Shown: in pieces, positions 34,404 through 42,696 of the stretch | Position numbering within the stretch: position 1 is the first letter of the stretch | How the letters are laid out: each line of letters starts with the position of its first letter | Assembly (NCBI GenBank): GCA_964496575.1 | Contig: CAZCAC010000068.1 | Span: 1-46,163 of the forward strand | Length of the DNA: 46,163 nucleotides | Reading direction: 5' to 3' | Source: CAZCAC01 sp964496575 | GTDB taxonomy: Bacteria > Planctomycetota > UBA1135 > GCA-002686595 | Program-made: the position numbers and the translations under genes | Notes under the pieces: model-generated | What the model was told of the DNA's origin: nothing | What the model saw: the letters and a program-made list of their open reading frames with translations, nothing else | Databases searched by the model: none

Positions 34404-34727
34404 GAGGACTTTCGGGCAGGGCGTTGTTGGGAGGACGGAATGCGAATTCGCGCGCGACGCGGATTCTACGCCCACGGCCGAACTCCAAGTCCACTTCCGA
34501 AGAACGAGATCTGCAAAAGCCCTCGAACGAACGTGAACATCCGCAATTAGGAGCTCCCCGTCGCGTTCAGGTCGGGGGTTCGCGTCAGGTAGTAACCCAC
34601 CGATCCTCGTCTCCGATCAGAGCGTTCTCCGTACACGACCGCAATGGATCGACGAGTCCGGTGGTACACGTGCTAGCCTCATCGCCCCCGTACGCCGCCA
34701 CGTGACCGCTGAAGGTGAGAGGATACG
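34404..34727. other. Divergent intergenic region before the pnt operon
   Basis: These 324 bases separate the PQQ/LolA-like gene from pntAA. A candidate -10 element GTGCTAGCCTC (TAGCCT at 34674-34679) lies 48 bases before the pntAA ATG. No further gene, strong hairpin or repeat was seen. Confidence 0.4.
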
Positions 34728-35870
34728 ATGCCCAAGATCTTCATCCCCGGTGAGACCAGGAGGGGAGAGACCAGAGTGGCCGCTGTTCCGGGAACGGTAC
34801 AGCGCCTGATCAAGGATGGCTTCACGGTAGCCGTGCGGAAAGGCGCGGGATCGGGATCGAAGATCGCCGACGAAGCGCTGGCGAAGGTCGGTGCAACGAT
34901 TACCGAGGATGTCACTGCCGCCTGTCGCGACGCGGAAATCGTCCTGAGGCTGAATCCGCCGACGCTGGAAGAGGTCGAACAGCTGCCCGAACGCTGCTTG
35001 CTCGTCTCGCATCTCTGGCCCTACGACAAGAAGGAGCTGTGCGAGGCGCTGATGCAACGTCGCGTCACCGTCTTCGCGATGGATCAGATCCCGCGCACGA
35101 CCAAGGCGCAGTACATGGACTCGCTCTCCTCGCAGATGAGTCTCGCCGGTTACAAGGCGGTGCTGATGGCGGCGGAACAGCTCCCCACCACGCTGCCGCT
35201 GATGATGACCGCCGCCGGCACGATCAACCCGGCCAAGGTGGTCGTCATGGGCGCGGGAGTTGCCGGCCTGCAGGCGATCGCGACGGCCAAGCGGCTGGGA
35301 GCGGTGGTCGAGGCGACCGACGTGCGGCCGGAAGTGAAGGAGCAGGTCCAGTCCCTCGGCGGCAAGTTCATCGAGCCTCCGGGCAGCGCCGTCGGCGAGG
35401 GTGGCTACGCCGCCGAGCAGTCGGAGGAGTTCCTGATCAGGCAGAAGGAAACCGTCCGCAAGCACCTCGTCGCTGCGGACATCATCATCACCACCGCCAA
35501 GATCCCCGGACGCAAGGCACCGCTCCTGGTCACCGCCGACGTCGTCGAGGAGATGCGCCCCGGCTCGGTGATCGTCGATCTCGCCGCGGAGGAAGGCGGC
35601 AACTGCGAGCTGACCCGGTCGGACGAGACCGTCGTCGAGCACGAGGTGACGATCATCGGTACGGCCAACATCCCGGCCACGCTCCCGGTCGACGCCTCCG
35701 CGGTCTACGCCATGAACGTCTACAACGTGGTCAAGCACCTCCATCCCGAGGAGGCCACGCTCTCCCTCGACTTCGAAGAAGAGATCACCGACGGCGCCGT
35801 CATCATCCACGACGGAGCCTGCCGTTCCGAGAAGCTGGCCGAGGCCCTGGGTCTCGTCGCAGCGAACTAG
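34728..35870 (+). CDS. pntAA: NAD(P) transhydrogenase alpha subunit, NAD-binding part
   Basis: This 380-residue protein is domain I of proton-translocating transhydrogenase, which binds NAD(H). The start PGETRRGETRVAAVP is typical of the alanine dehydrogenase/PNT family. The Rossmann motif GAGVAGLQAIATAKRLGA is followed by EATDVRPEVKEQVQSLGGKF and, later, ADIIITTAKIPGRKAP. It is the N-terminal part of the split, three-subunit form found in many bacteria, so it lacks the membrane helices, which lie in the next gene. GAGAGGA precedes the ATG at a spacing of about six. It heads the operon with pntAB and pntB and is cytoplasmic. Confidence 0.95.
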   Translation: MPKIFIPGETRRGETRVAAVPGTVQRLIKDGFTVAVRKGAGSGSKIADEALAKVGATITEDVTAACRDAEIVLRLNPPTLEEVEQLPERCLLVSHLWPYDKKELCEALMQRRVTVFAMDQIPRTTKAQYMDSLSSQMSLAGYKAVLMAAEQLPTTLPLMMTAAGTINPAKVVVMGAGVAGLQAIATAKRLGAVVEATDVRPEVKEQVQSLGGKFIEPPGSAVGEGGYAAEQSEEFLIRQKETVRKHLVAADIIITTAKIPGRKAPLLVTADVVEEMRPGSVIVDLAAEEGGNCELTRSDETVVEHEVTIIGTANIPATLPVDASAVYAMNVYNVVKHLHPEEATLSLDFEEEITDGAVIIHDGACRSEKLAEALGLVAAN

Positions 35871-35916
35871 CCGTCCCGGCCGCGACCACCGTCACGACTA
35901 CCGAACCGGTATTCCC

Positions 35917-36198
35917 ATGCTCTCCCCGCTTCTGATCGGACTCTACGTCTTCCTTCTCGCGATCTTCGTGGGGCGGGAGCTCCTGACCAAGGTCCCCCAC
36001 ACGCTGCACACGCCGTTGATGTCGGGAGCCAACGCCATCTCCGGCATCACCATCGTGGGCGCGCTGGTCTGCGCGAGCTTCGACTCGCCGGTGGCCGCGT
36101 TCATCGGGATGCTCGGGGTGACCGCCGCGATGATCAACGTGGTCGGTGGCTACCTGGTCACCGACCGGATGCTCAAGAAGTTCCAGAAGAAGAGCTGA
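35917..36198 (+). CDS. pntAB: NAD(P) transhydrogenase alpha subunit, small membrane part
   Basis: This 93-residue protein supplies the first membrane helices of the proton channel. Hydrophobic helices lie at about 2-18, 35-55 and 58-80, with the family string TPLMSGANAISGITIVGAL. It lies 46 bases after pntAA and 13 bases before pntB. Length and order are those of split transhydrogenases, in which three polypeptides assemble into the enzyme that exchanges hydride between NADH and NADP+ using the proton gradient. Confidence 0.93.
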   Translation: MLSPLLIGLYVFLLAIFVGRELLTKVPHTLHTPLMSGANAISGITIVGALVCASFDSPVAAFIGMLGVTAAMINVVGGYLVTDRMLKKFQKKS

Positions 36199-36211
36199 GG
36201 AGCATCGAGTC

Positions 36212-37717
36212 ATGACCTTGCAGACAGTCGTTCACCTCCTGTACATGCTGGCTTCGGTCCTGTTCATCATCGGGATCAAGCAGCTCGCCCAGGTCAGCAC
36301 CGCGCGCCGCGCCAACGCGATCTCCGCTCTGGCGATGATGATTGCGATCATCGCGGCGATGATGGACATCGCTCAGCACGGCGGGATCGGCTGGGGCTGG
36401 GTCATCGCGGGGGTCGTCATCGGATCGGGGATCGGCGCGTATCTCGCCACCACCGTGCGCATGGAGGGGATGCCCGAGCTGGTGGCCTTCTTCAACGGCA
36501 TGGGCGGCCTCGCTTCGGCGCTGGTCGCGGTATCGATGTCGTTCTTCACCTGGATCACCTGGGGGGAAGTGCTCTCGGCGGAGACTCTGGCGGTGACGAC
36601 GACGATCGGCATCGGGGATCTTTCCGGCGCGTCAATGGCGCAAGGGCTGAGCCAGGGAGCTCCGCTGCTCACCTGGGACAACGCGATCACCTTGATCCTC
36701 TCGATCCTGGTTGGCGGCGTGACCTTGACCGGCTCGCTGGTCGCGTGGGCCAAGCTGAAAGGCGTGATGAAGGGGGGACAGATCTTCCTGCCCTCGCACA
36801 ACCTGATCAACGTGGCCCTGCTCGCCATCGTCCTCTTCGCGGGCTATCTCGCTTTCTTCTCGCTGTCCCTCGACTCCAGCTTCCTCACCTACTTCCTGCT
36901 GATCGTCGCGGTCCTGGCCGCCTGCGGACTCGGAGTCACGTTCGCCATCCCCGTCGGCGGCGCCGACATGCCCGTGGTGGTCTCGCTGCTGAACTCCTTC
37001 TCGGGGATCGCGGCGGCAATGACCGGGTTCGTGCTCTACAACAACCTGCTGATCATCAGCGGTTCGCTGGTCGGTGCGGCGGGCATGATTCTGACGTTGA
37101 TCATGTGCCGGGGCATGAACCGCTCGATCACCAACGTGCTCTTCGCCAGGTTCTCCCTGACCGGTGGTGAGAGAGAGGAGTACGTCAACGTCAAGAGCGG
37201 GGACGCGGTCGACGCGGCCATCGCGCTCTCCAACGCCAGCAACGTGATCATCGTTCCCGGCTACGGACTCGCCGCGGGGCAAGCCCAGCACGCCGTCCGT
37301 GAGCTGGCCGACCTGCTGGATGGGATGGGGGTCAACGTCCGCTTCGGGATCCACGAGGTCGCCGGCCGGATGCCCGGTCACATGAACGTCCTGCTGGCCG
37401 AGGCCAACGTCTCCTACGACCTCTTGTTCAAGCGCGAGGACATCGAGGCGGACTTCAAGAACACCGACGTCGCGCTGGTGATCGGCGCCAACGACGTGGT
37501 CAACCCCGCAGCGATCGACGACGAGAACTGCCCGCTGCACGGAATGCCGATCCTGCCCGCGCACGAGGCCGCGCAGGCTTTCGTGATCAAGCGCTCCCTC
37601 GCCGCCGGCTTCGCCGGGATGAAGAACAAGCTGTTCGAGTCCGACCGGACGCTGATGGTCTTCGGTTCGGCGAAGGATGTCGTCAACGGGATCATCGACG
37701 AGATCAACGACCTCTAG
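36212..37717 (+). CDS. pntB: NAD(P) transhydrogenase beta subunit
   Basis: This 501-residue protein has an N-terminal membrane part (about nine helices to residue 300) and a C-terminal NADP(H)-binding domain. The latter shows VIIVPGYGLAAGQAQHAVREL, the fingerprint of PntB, followed by FGIHEVAGRMPGHMNVLLAE, VALVIGANDVVNPAA and KRSLAAGFAG. It completes the transhydrogenase that makes NADPH from NADH with the proton gradient. ATG 36212 has GAGGAG about ten bases upstream. An in-frame ATG 66 bases earlier overlaps pntAB and adds non-family residues, so it was rejected. Confidence 0.96.
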   Translation: MTLQTVVHLLYMLASVLFIIGIKQLAQVSTARRANAISALAMMIAIIAAMMDIAQHGGIGWGWVIAGVVIGSGIGAYLATTVRMEGMPELVAFFNGMGGLASALVAVSMSFFTWITWGEVLSAETLAVTTTIGIGDLSGASMAQGLSQGAPLLTWDNAITLILSILVGGVTLTGSLVAWAKLKGVMKGGQIFLPSHNLINVALLAIVLFAGYLAFFSLSLDSSFLTYFLLIVAVLAACGLGVTFAIPVGGADMPVVVSLLNSFSGIAAAMTGFVLYNNLLIISGSLVGAAGMILTLIMCRGMNRSITNVLFARFSLTGGEREEYVNVKSGDAVDAAIALSNASNVIIVPGYGLAAGQAQHAVRELADLLDGMGVNVRFGIHEVAGRMPGHMNVLLAEANVSYDLLFKREDIEADFKNTDVALVIGANDVVNPAAIDDENCPLHGMPILPAHEAAQAFVIKRSLAAGFAGMKNKLFESDRTLMVFGSAKDVVNGIIDEINDL

Positions 37718-37803
37718 GCGAACCCGGGACCGGGGAAGGGTGGCGTGGGCCGCGCGGAGTCGGCACCGCGGCCGAGACTATCGAAGGGGAGGGCCGATCT
37801 CGT

Positions 37804-39459
37804 ATGCTCGGGCTCATGCGCAGATTCGTCCTCCTGCTATTCGGTCTCCAGTGCGGATGGGGAGCTCTCCCGTCGGTACACGCGGCGGGTGAGCCCACCC
37901 GCGTCTTCATCTTCGCCGGTCAGTCCAACATGGTCGGCTCGGACTCCAAGGTCCGGGACATCGAGCGCTTCCCCCCCTTCGCCGGCCTGGAAAATCCCCA
38001 GAAGCGGGTGAAGTTCTCCTACTGCATCGGGCGCGAGGACAAGCTGCGCTCGAACGGCTGGGTGGAGCTTCAGCCGGTGAATGGCGTCGTCGGTCCGGAG
38101 TTGAGCTTCGCCAGGAAGCTCACCGAACGCATCGATGCTCCCGTCGCGATCATCAAGTGCGCGGCCGGTGGCACTCACCTGGGCGGCGACTGGAACCCGG
38201 ACGAGCCCAGCGGTTTCGAGATGTACCCCCTGGCCCTGGAGTTGATCCGCTCCTCTCTCGCCGTCCTGGACAAGAAGGGCATCGACTACCGCATCGAGGG
38301 CTTCATGTGGCACCAGGGCGAGAACGACATGTTCGAAGAGTCCTACCTGCGCGACTACGGGAAGAACCTCGCCAACTTCGTCGCGCGAGTGCGCCGTGAC
38401 CTGGAGACCCCGGAGCTGCGCTTCTACGTCGGTGAGCTCTGCACGAAGACCATCTGGGGCATGGACCTGCGCCCGCGGATGTACGCCATCAGCCAGGGGC
38501 AGAGACAGGTAACCGAGGCGGACCCCCTGGCGGACTACGTGCGCACGTCCCACGTCGGCGTGGAGATCGGTGGCGGCGTCGGCCTGCACTACCACTACGG
38601 GACCCTGGGTCAGCTCGAGCACGGGATCAACTACGCGGGCGCCTATCTGGAAGCCCTCGGGCTGGGCGATGAGCCCTCTCCCCCGCTCGACAAGTGGCCC
38701 TACCGCGAGGGAGGAGCGATTCAGCTCTTCATCCTGGCCGGCCATCGCAACATGGAGGGCGAGCGAGCCTTCGTGCAGGAGCTCAGGTCCGTCCGCGGTG
38801 GACGCGCGCTGCTCGAGGACAACGAGAAGATCCCCTTCATGTACAGCGTGGGAGGCGGGTACAAGGTCTCGGATTCCTGGGAAGCCCTGGGCCCGAGGGG
38901 AGCCTACGACACCTTCGGCCCCGAGCTCAGCTTCGGCCGGACGCTGCAGAAGAAGATCCGGAGCCCGATCGCCATCGCCAAGTTCACCCATTCGGGATCA
39001 CAGATCATCGACTGGACGCCGGAGGGCAGCGAGGCCGAGTCGCGAAACCTCTACCCGGACTTCATCGCCTTCGTCCAGGCGGCCATCGCCGACCTGACCG
39101 AGAAGGGACACGAGGTCGACCTGGCCGGCATCTTCTACCACGTCGGTGAGAACGACATGTCCTTCGGCCCCTACCGCAAGAGGGCTCCGGAGAGGATCCA
39201 GTCGTTCGTTCGCCAGAGCCGCGAGGACCTGGGCCTTCCCGAGCTGCGCTGGTTCGTCAGCCAGCAGCCCCCCACCGACGACGAGCGCGTCAACGAGATC
39301 GACGTCACGGCGGAGCTGAAGAGGGTGGCCGCGAAGGACGAGCACTTCATCCACATTCAGGCCTTCGATCTGCCCGAGCAGGAGAAGAAGCTGGTCCTCG
39401 ACACCCGAGCGGTCGTGGCGCTGGGTGAGCTGATCGCGCGAGCCTACCTGGAGCTCTAG
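37804..39459 (+). CDS. Secreted double SGNH esterase (sialate O-acetylesterase-like), second domain inactive
   Basis: This 551-residue protein has a signal peptide ending near HAAG (residue 29). The first SGNH/SASA-type domain (33-290) shows FAGQSNMVGS with nucleophile Ser41 and MWHQGEND (169-174). The string GLHYHY (260-265) may hold the catalytic His. The second domain (305-550) repeats the plan, but its first block reads LAGHRNMEGE, with Arg315 in place of Ser, and FYHVGENDM replaces the second. Only the first domain should be catalytic. The family removes O-acetyl groups from sugars or polysaccharides; the substrate is unknown. Met5 (37816) is an alternative start. It stands 86 bases after the pnt operon and is likely separate. 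Confidence 0.82.
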   Translation: MLGLMRRFVLLLFGLQCGWGALPSVHAAGEPTRVFIFAGQSNMVGSDSKVRDIERFPPFAGLENPQKRVKFSYCIGREDKLRSNGWVELQPVNGVVGPELSFARKLTERIDAPVAIIKCAAGGTHLGGDWNPDEPSGFEMYPLALELIRSSLAVLDKKGIDYRIEGFMWHQGENDMFEESYLRDYGKNLANFVARVRRDLETPELRFYVGELCTKTIWGMDLRPRMYAISQGQRQVTEADPLADYVRTSHVGVEIGGGVGLHYHYGTLGQLEHGINYAGAYLEALGLGDEPSPPLDKWPYREGGAIQLFILAGHRNMEGERAFVQELRSVRGGRALLEDNEKIPFMYSVGGGYKVSDSWEALGPRGAYDTFGPELSFGRTLQKKIRSPIAIAKFTHSGSQIIDWTPEGSEAESRNLYPDFIAFVQAAIADLTEKGHEVDLAGIFYHVGENDMSFGPYRKRAPERIQSFVRQSREDLGLPELRWFVSQQPPTDDERVNEIDVTAELKRVAAKDEHFIHIQAFDLPEQEKKLVLDTRAVVALGELIARAYLEL

Positions 39460-39641
39460 GAGCGATCGCGGGCCCTGCCCTGACTCCGGTCGGCGAGGGG
39501 CCCTTCTCCAGGCTCCAGGGCCGGCTTGGTCGGGCCCATCCTCGAGCTCGACGGGGCCCTCACCCTCGCCCGAAAGGGGCCGAAGCGGCAGGTCGTACCC
39601 GCCTCGTACGAAGCGAAGCCCCGCCGCGCGTATTCCGGTGG

Positions 39642-39647
39642 TATCGT
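39642..39647 (+). promoter_or_regulatory. Candidate -10 element (TATCGT)
   Basis: GGTGGTATCGTT lies 67 bases upstream of the PQQ/EF-hand gene ATG. The extended TGG preceding it fits an extended -10. No -35 box is recognised. Confidence 0.3.
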
Positions 39648-39714
39648 TCGAGGCTCGATCCCCGCCCGAGCGGCCCATCGCCGATCCTCTCCCCATCCCC
39701 TGGAGCTCCCGACC

Positions 39715-41154
39715 ATGCACGGTGTCCTCGTTTGCCTCCTGCCTCTCGCCCTGTCCCAGCCGGCCGGTGACGCGACCGAATGGTCGAGCTTCCTCGGTCC
39801 GAACGGCTCGTGTCAGATCGATTCCGCCGCGCTGCCCGACACGCTGGACCCGGAGAAGACGCTCCGCTGGCGAGCCGAGATCGCGGGCGGCTACTCCTCC
39901 CCGATCGTGGTCGGCGACGTGCTCTTCCTCACCTCCGCCGCGGGGAAGGAGCTCCTGACCCAGTGCATCGATCGCAAGACCGGTGAGGAGGTGTGGCGGC
40001 GCGAGCTTCCTTTCCACGGCAAGCGCCCCGGCGCGAACTCGCCGGCCGCACCGACGCCGGTCTCCGACGGCCGGGCCGTCTACTGCGCCTTCCACGACTT
40101 CGGTGTGATCGCCTACGACATGGAGGGCGAGGACCTCTGGGAAGCGCCGATCGGCCCGTTCACCATCCCGCACGGCTTCTCGAGCTCTCCGTTGCTCCAC
40201 GAGGATCTGCTCGTGCTGCAGGTCGACCAGGACTCGGGTTCTTACGTCATCGCCTGGGACAAGGAGACCGGCGAGGAGCGCTGGATGGTCGAGCGCCCGG
40301 GGCTTACGCACGGCTACGGCACCCCCGCGCTCTACGTCCCGAAGGAAGGGCCGGCGCAGGTGATCCTCTCGGGGACGTACCGGATCAGCGGTCACTCGCT
40401 CGAGGACGGCGAGCCCCTGTGGTGGGTCGACGGCGGCGGTCAGATGCCGATGACCTCGCCGATGGTCGTGGGCGATCGCGCCATCGTCTGCAACTTCTCC
40501 TCGTCATCGTCCGAATCCGGCCTGCCCAAGTTCTCGGGGAGCTTCGAAAAGGCGCTCGAGGAGCGCGATACCAACGGCGACGGCCTGCTGGGCCCGGACG
40601 AGTTCGAGAACCGGATGATCAAGATGGCCTTCTTCGTCTTCGACCTCGACGATGACGGCTTCTTCAACGAGCGAGACTGGGCTTTCATCGTCAGGGGCAG
40701 CCAGGCGGCGGGTGGGCTCTACTCGATCAAGCTCGACGGCACCGGCGACGTGAGCGAGAGCCACGTCTCCTGGACGAACGACAACCGGCGCGGACTCTCG
40801 GAGACGACCTCGCCGCTGATCTTCGACGAGATGATCCTGATGCTCAAGAGCGGCGGCCTGGTCAGCACGTACGACCTCTCGACCGGCGAGCTCTTTCAGA
40901 CCGAGCGGATCGGGGAACCCGACCAGTACTGGGCCACCCCGGTGCTCGCCGACGGCAAGATCTACCTCGCCAGTTTCTCCGGCATCTTGACCGTCCTCTC
41001 CGCCGACGCGGAGTGGGAGGTGCTCTCCGAGACGAACCTCGCTGACTCGGCCGATTCCGCGGTGGTGATCTGGTCGACGCCGGCGATCGCCGACGATCAG
41101 ATCTTCGTGCGGACGCAGAAGGCCCTCTACTGCTTCGGACTCCCCAAGGAGTAA
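39715..41154 (+). CDS. Secreted PQQ-type beta-propeller with inserted EF-hand pair
   Basis: This 479-residue protein begins with a short signal-like segment (MHGVLVCLLPLALSQPA). It has propeller blades of the PQQ/BamB kind (CIDRKTGEEVWRRELPF, VIAWDKETGEERWMVERP, STYDLSTGELFQTERIG). Between blades, at residues 275-325, lies a pair of EF-hand loops: DTNGDGLLGPDE (285-296), a canonical calcium loop, and DLDDDGFFNERD (310-321), ending in Asp rather than Glu. Calcium binding is likely at the first loop. ATG 39715 is chosen since it starts the signal segment and GGAG lies ten bases upstream. The last 28 bases overlap the convergent gene. PQQ binding is not implied. Confidence 0.82.
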   Translation: MHGVLVCLLPLALSQPAGDATEWSSFLGPNGSCQIDSAALPDTLDPEKTLRWRAEIAGGYSSPIVVGDVLFLTSAAGKELLTQCIDRKTGEEVWRRELPFHGKRPGANSPAAPTPVSDGRAVYCAFHDFGVIAYDMEGEDLWEAPIGPFTIPHGFSSSPLLHEDLLVLQVDQDSGSYVIAWDKETGEERWMVERPGLTHGYGTPALYVPKEGPAQVILSGTYRISGHSLEDGEPLWWVDGGGQMPMTSPMVVGDRAIVCNFSSSSSESGLPKFSGSFEKALEERDTNGDGLLGPDEFENRMIKMAFFVFDLDDDGFFNERDWAFIVRGSQAAGGLYSIKLDGTGDVSESHVSWTNDNRRGLSETTSPLIFDEMILMLKSGGLVSTYDLSTGELFQTERIGEPDQYWATPVLADGKIYLASFSGILTVLSADAEWEVLSETNLADSADSAVVIWSTPAIADDQIFVRTQKALYCFGLPKE

Positions 41155-42122
41155 TCCGGTCGCCGGTGCGCGAAGAAGAGCTCTTCGCGGTACAGGACGT
41201 CGTAGCCGTTCTCCTGCAGGAGCAGGCAGCGATCGAGGTCGATGATGCTGCGGCAGATGTCACTGTCCGGTGAGCTCCGGGCGAGAGCGAGGAAGGTCTC
41301 ACTATCGGCGATCTCTCGCGCCGCCCGGCTGCGCGGGTAGGCGGCTGCGCCGTAGTCATCGTCGAAGTAGAAGCCCCGCCCCCGCTTCTTCTCGGGAGCG
41401 AACACCAGGTTCTTCAGCGCGAAGAAGTCGTTGATCGGCCGCCCCCGGTGCCGGACGATCTCGGTGTTGCCGCCGATGTTGTCGTGGCAGCACGAGCGGA
41501 AGACGAGGAAGGGGGCCCGCTCGGTGATGCCGTAATCGATGCCGCCGTCGGTGACCGACCCACAGGCGCCGAAGAAGGTGACCGCGGCCGGGTGGCGTCC
41601 TCGAATCGGCTCGAAGATGTTCTCCCGCTCGAAGCGGTAGTTGTCGAGGCCGCGAAACCTCCAGAAGAAGAGGATCCGGTAGTAGAGCTCCCAGCGGTGG
41701 TCGACGTCCGTGCCCAGGATGTCGTGATCGGGCATCGCGCGCGCCAGGAAGCGCGCGTGCCACCCTCCGACCGTCGCGGGATTGTGAATCAGGCGGGACT
41801 CCTGCTCCCCGCGCGGGACGAAGTCGGCGATCAGGCCCCGCAGGTACGCATCCCGCTGGCCGCGTCGCGCCTCCCAGGCGACGCTGCGCCGCTTCCAGGA
41901 GCACTCGGGAAAGGCCGGGAAGACGCGATCCCAGGCCTCGTGGTGCGCCGCCAGGTGTTCGCGGATCGCAGCGTCTTCCAGGCGGCGGCCCGCGTCGTCG
42001 AATCTTCCCGCGCGAAACTCGTCCAGGAGTCCGCGCATCGGGTCGAGGAAGTCCTGCTCCCCGCCCGCCGCGTGAAAGGCGCGTAGCTCGGGGGACTCCC
42101 TACCTTCGATACCTCCGCTCAT
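41127..42122 (-). CDS. Methyltransferase-like protein with SCCH motif
   Basis: This 331-residue protein has a degenerate SAM-binding glycine strand (VGGWHARFLARAMPDHDILG, then TDVD) and, about 60 residues later, FFGACGSVTDGGIDYGI and VFRSCCHDNIGG. A Cys-Gly and Cys-Cys-His layout recalls a group of class I methyltransferases (Methyltransf_32/METTL-like) that have HACG and PCCY/H motifs. The target is unknown and activity uncertain because the glycine motif is altered. The protein is cytoplasmic. Its stop lies inside the end of the convergent PQQ/EF-hand gene, overlapping it by 28 bases. It is downstream of the FKBP gene by 110 bases. Confidence 0.6.
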   Translation of the reverse strand: MSGGIEGRESPELRAFHAAGGEQDFLDPMRGLLDEFRAGRFDDAGRRLEDAAIREHLAAHHEAWDRVFPAFPECSWKRRSVAWEARRGQRDAYLRGLIADFVPRGEQESRLIHNPATVGGWHARFLARAMPDHDILGTDVDHRWELYYRILFFWRFRGLDNYRFERENIFEPIRGRHPAAVTFFGACGSVTDGGIDYGITERAPFLVFRSCCHDNIGGNTEIVRHRGRPINDFFALKNLVFAPEKKRGRGFYFDDDYGAAAYPRSRAAREIADSETFLALARSSPDSDICRSIIDLDRCLLLQENGYDVLYREELFFAHRRPDYSLGSPKQ

Positions 42123-42232
42123 GACGAGAGCGAGCCACTATCGGCTCGCTCTCGAGGAAGATCAAGGTGCGAAGCGCAACCGTCGCTCAGACACCCAAGG
42201 TGATGGCCAGTCCGCGCCTCCTTGGGCGAAGC

Positions 42233-42637
42233 TCACTCGACCGCGAGCAACTCGATCCGGAAGACCAGGCTCTCGTTCGGCCCGACGAGTGGCGCTCGGC
42301 CGAGCTTGCCGTAGGCGCGCACCGGCGGCACGACGAAGACGGCGACCCCACCCACCTTCATCAGCTGGACCATCTCCGACCACCCCTTGATGACGCCGTT
42401 GATCGCGTGCCACTCGGGCTTGCCACGTTCGTACGAGGAGTCGAAGAGCTCGCCGTTCATCGTCCACCCCGCGTGGTGGATCTTGACCCTTCGCAGGTGC
42501 CAGCCGCCGCCGGGCTTGCCGGTGCCCTCGCGCAACATCTCGTAGCGCACGCCGCTGTCGCGGGTGACGCAGTTCTCTTCCGCGGGCAGCGAAAAGGGCG
42601 GCACCTCGCGTTTCCTTCCGAAGAGTCGGCCGAGCAT
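42233..42637 (-). CDS. FKBP-type peptidyl-prolyl isomerase
   Basis: From ATG 42637 the protein has 134 residues. A short basic start (MLGRLFGRKREV) leads to an FKBP fold with VKIHHAGWTMNGELFDSSYERG, INGVIKGWSEMVQLMKVGG and VPPVRAYGKLG, ending LVFRIELLAVE. The enzyme speeds cis-trans change at proline bonds. No signal peptide is seen, so it is probably cytoplasmic. A TTG at 42700, overlapping the upstream stop as TTGA, would add 21 residues. I reject it because those codons (AGT, AGG, ATT, GGA, TCA, CCT) are A/T-ending, unlike the neighbouring genes. It follows the glycosyltransferase gene in one transcription unit. Confidence 0.85.
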   Translation of the reverse strand: MLGRLFGRKREVPPFSLPAEENCVTRDSGVRYEMLREGTGKPGGGWHLRRVKIHHAGWTMNGELFDSSYERGKPEWHAINGVIKGWSEMVQLMKVGGVAVFVVPPVRAYGKLGRAPLVGPNESLVFRIELLAVE

Positions 42638-42696
42638 CGTGTCGAGTGTGGGCTGGGGAACCTCGCTCCTGCGTCGAGGTGATCCGCCAATCCTAC

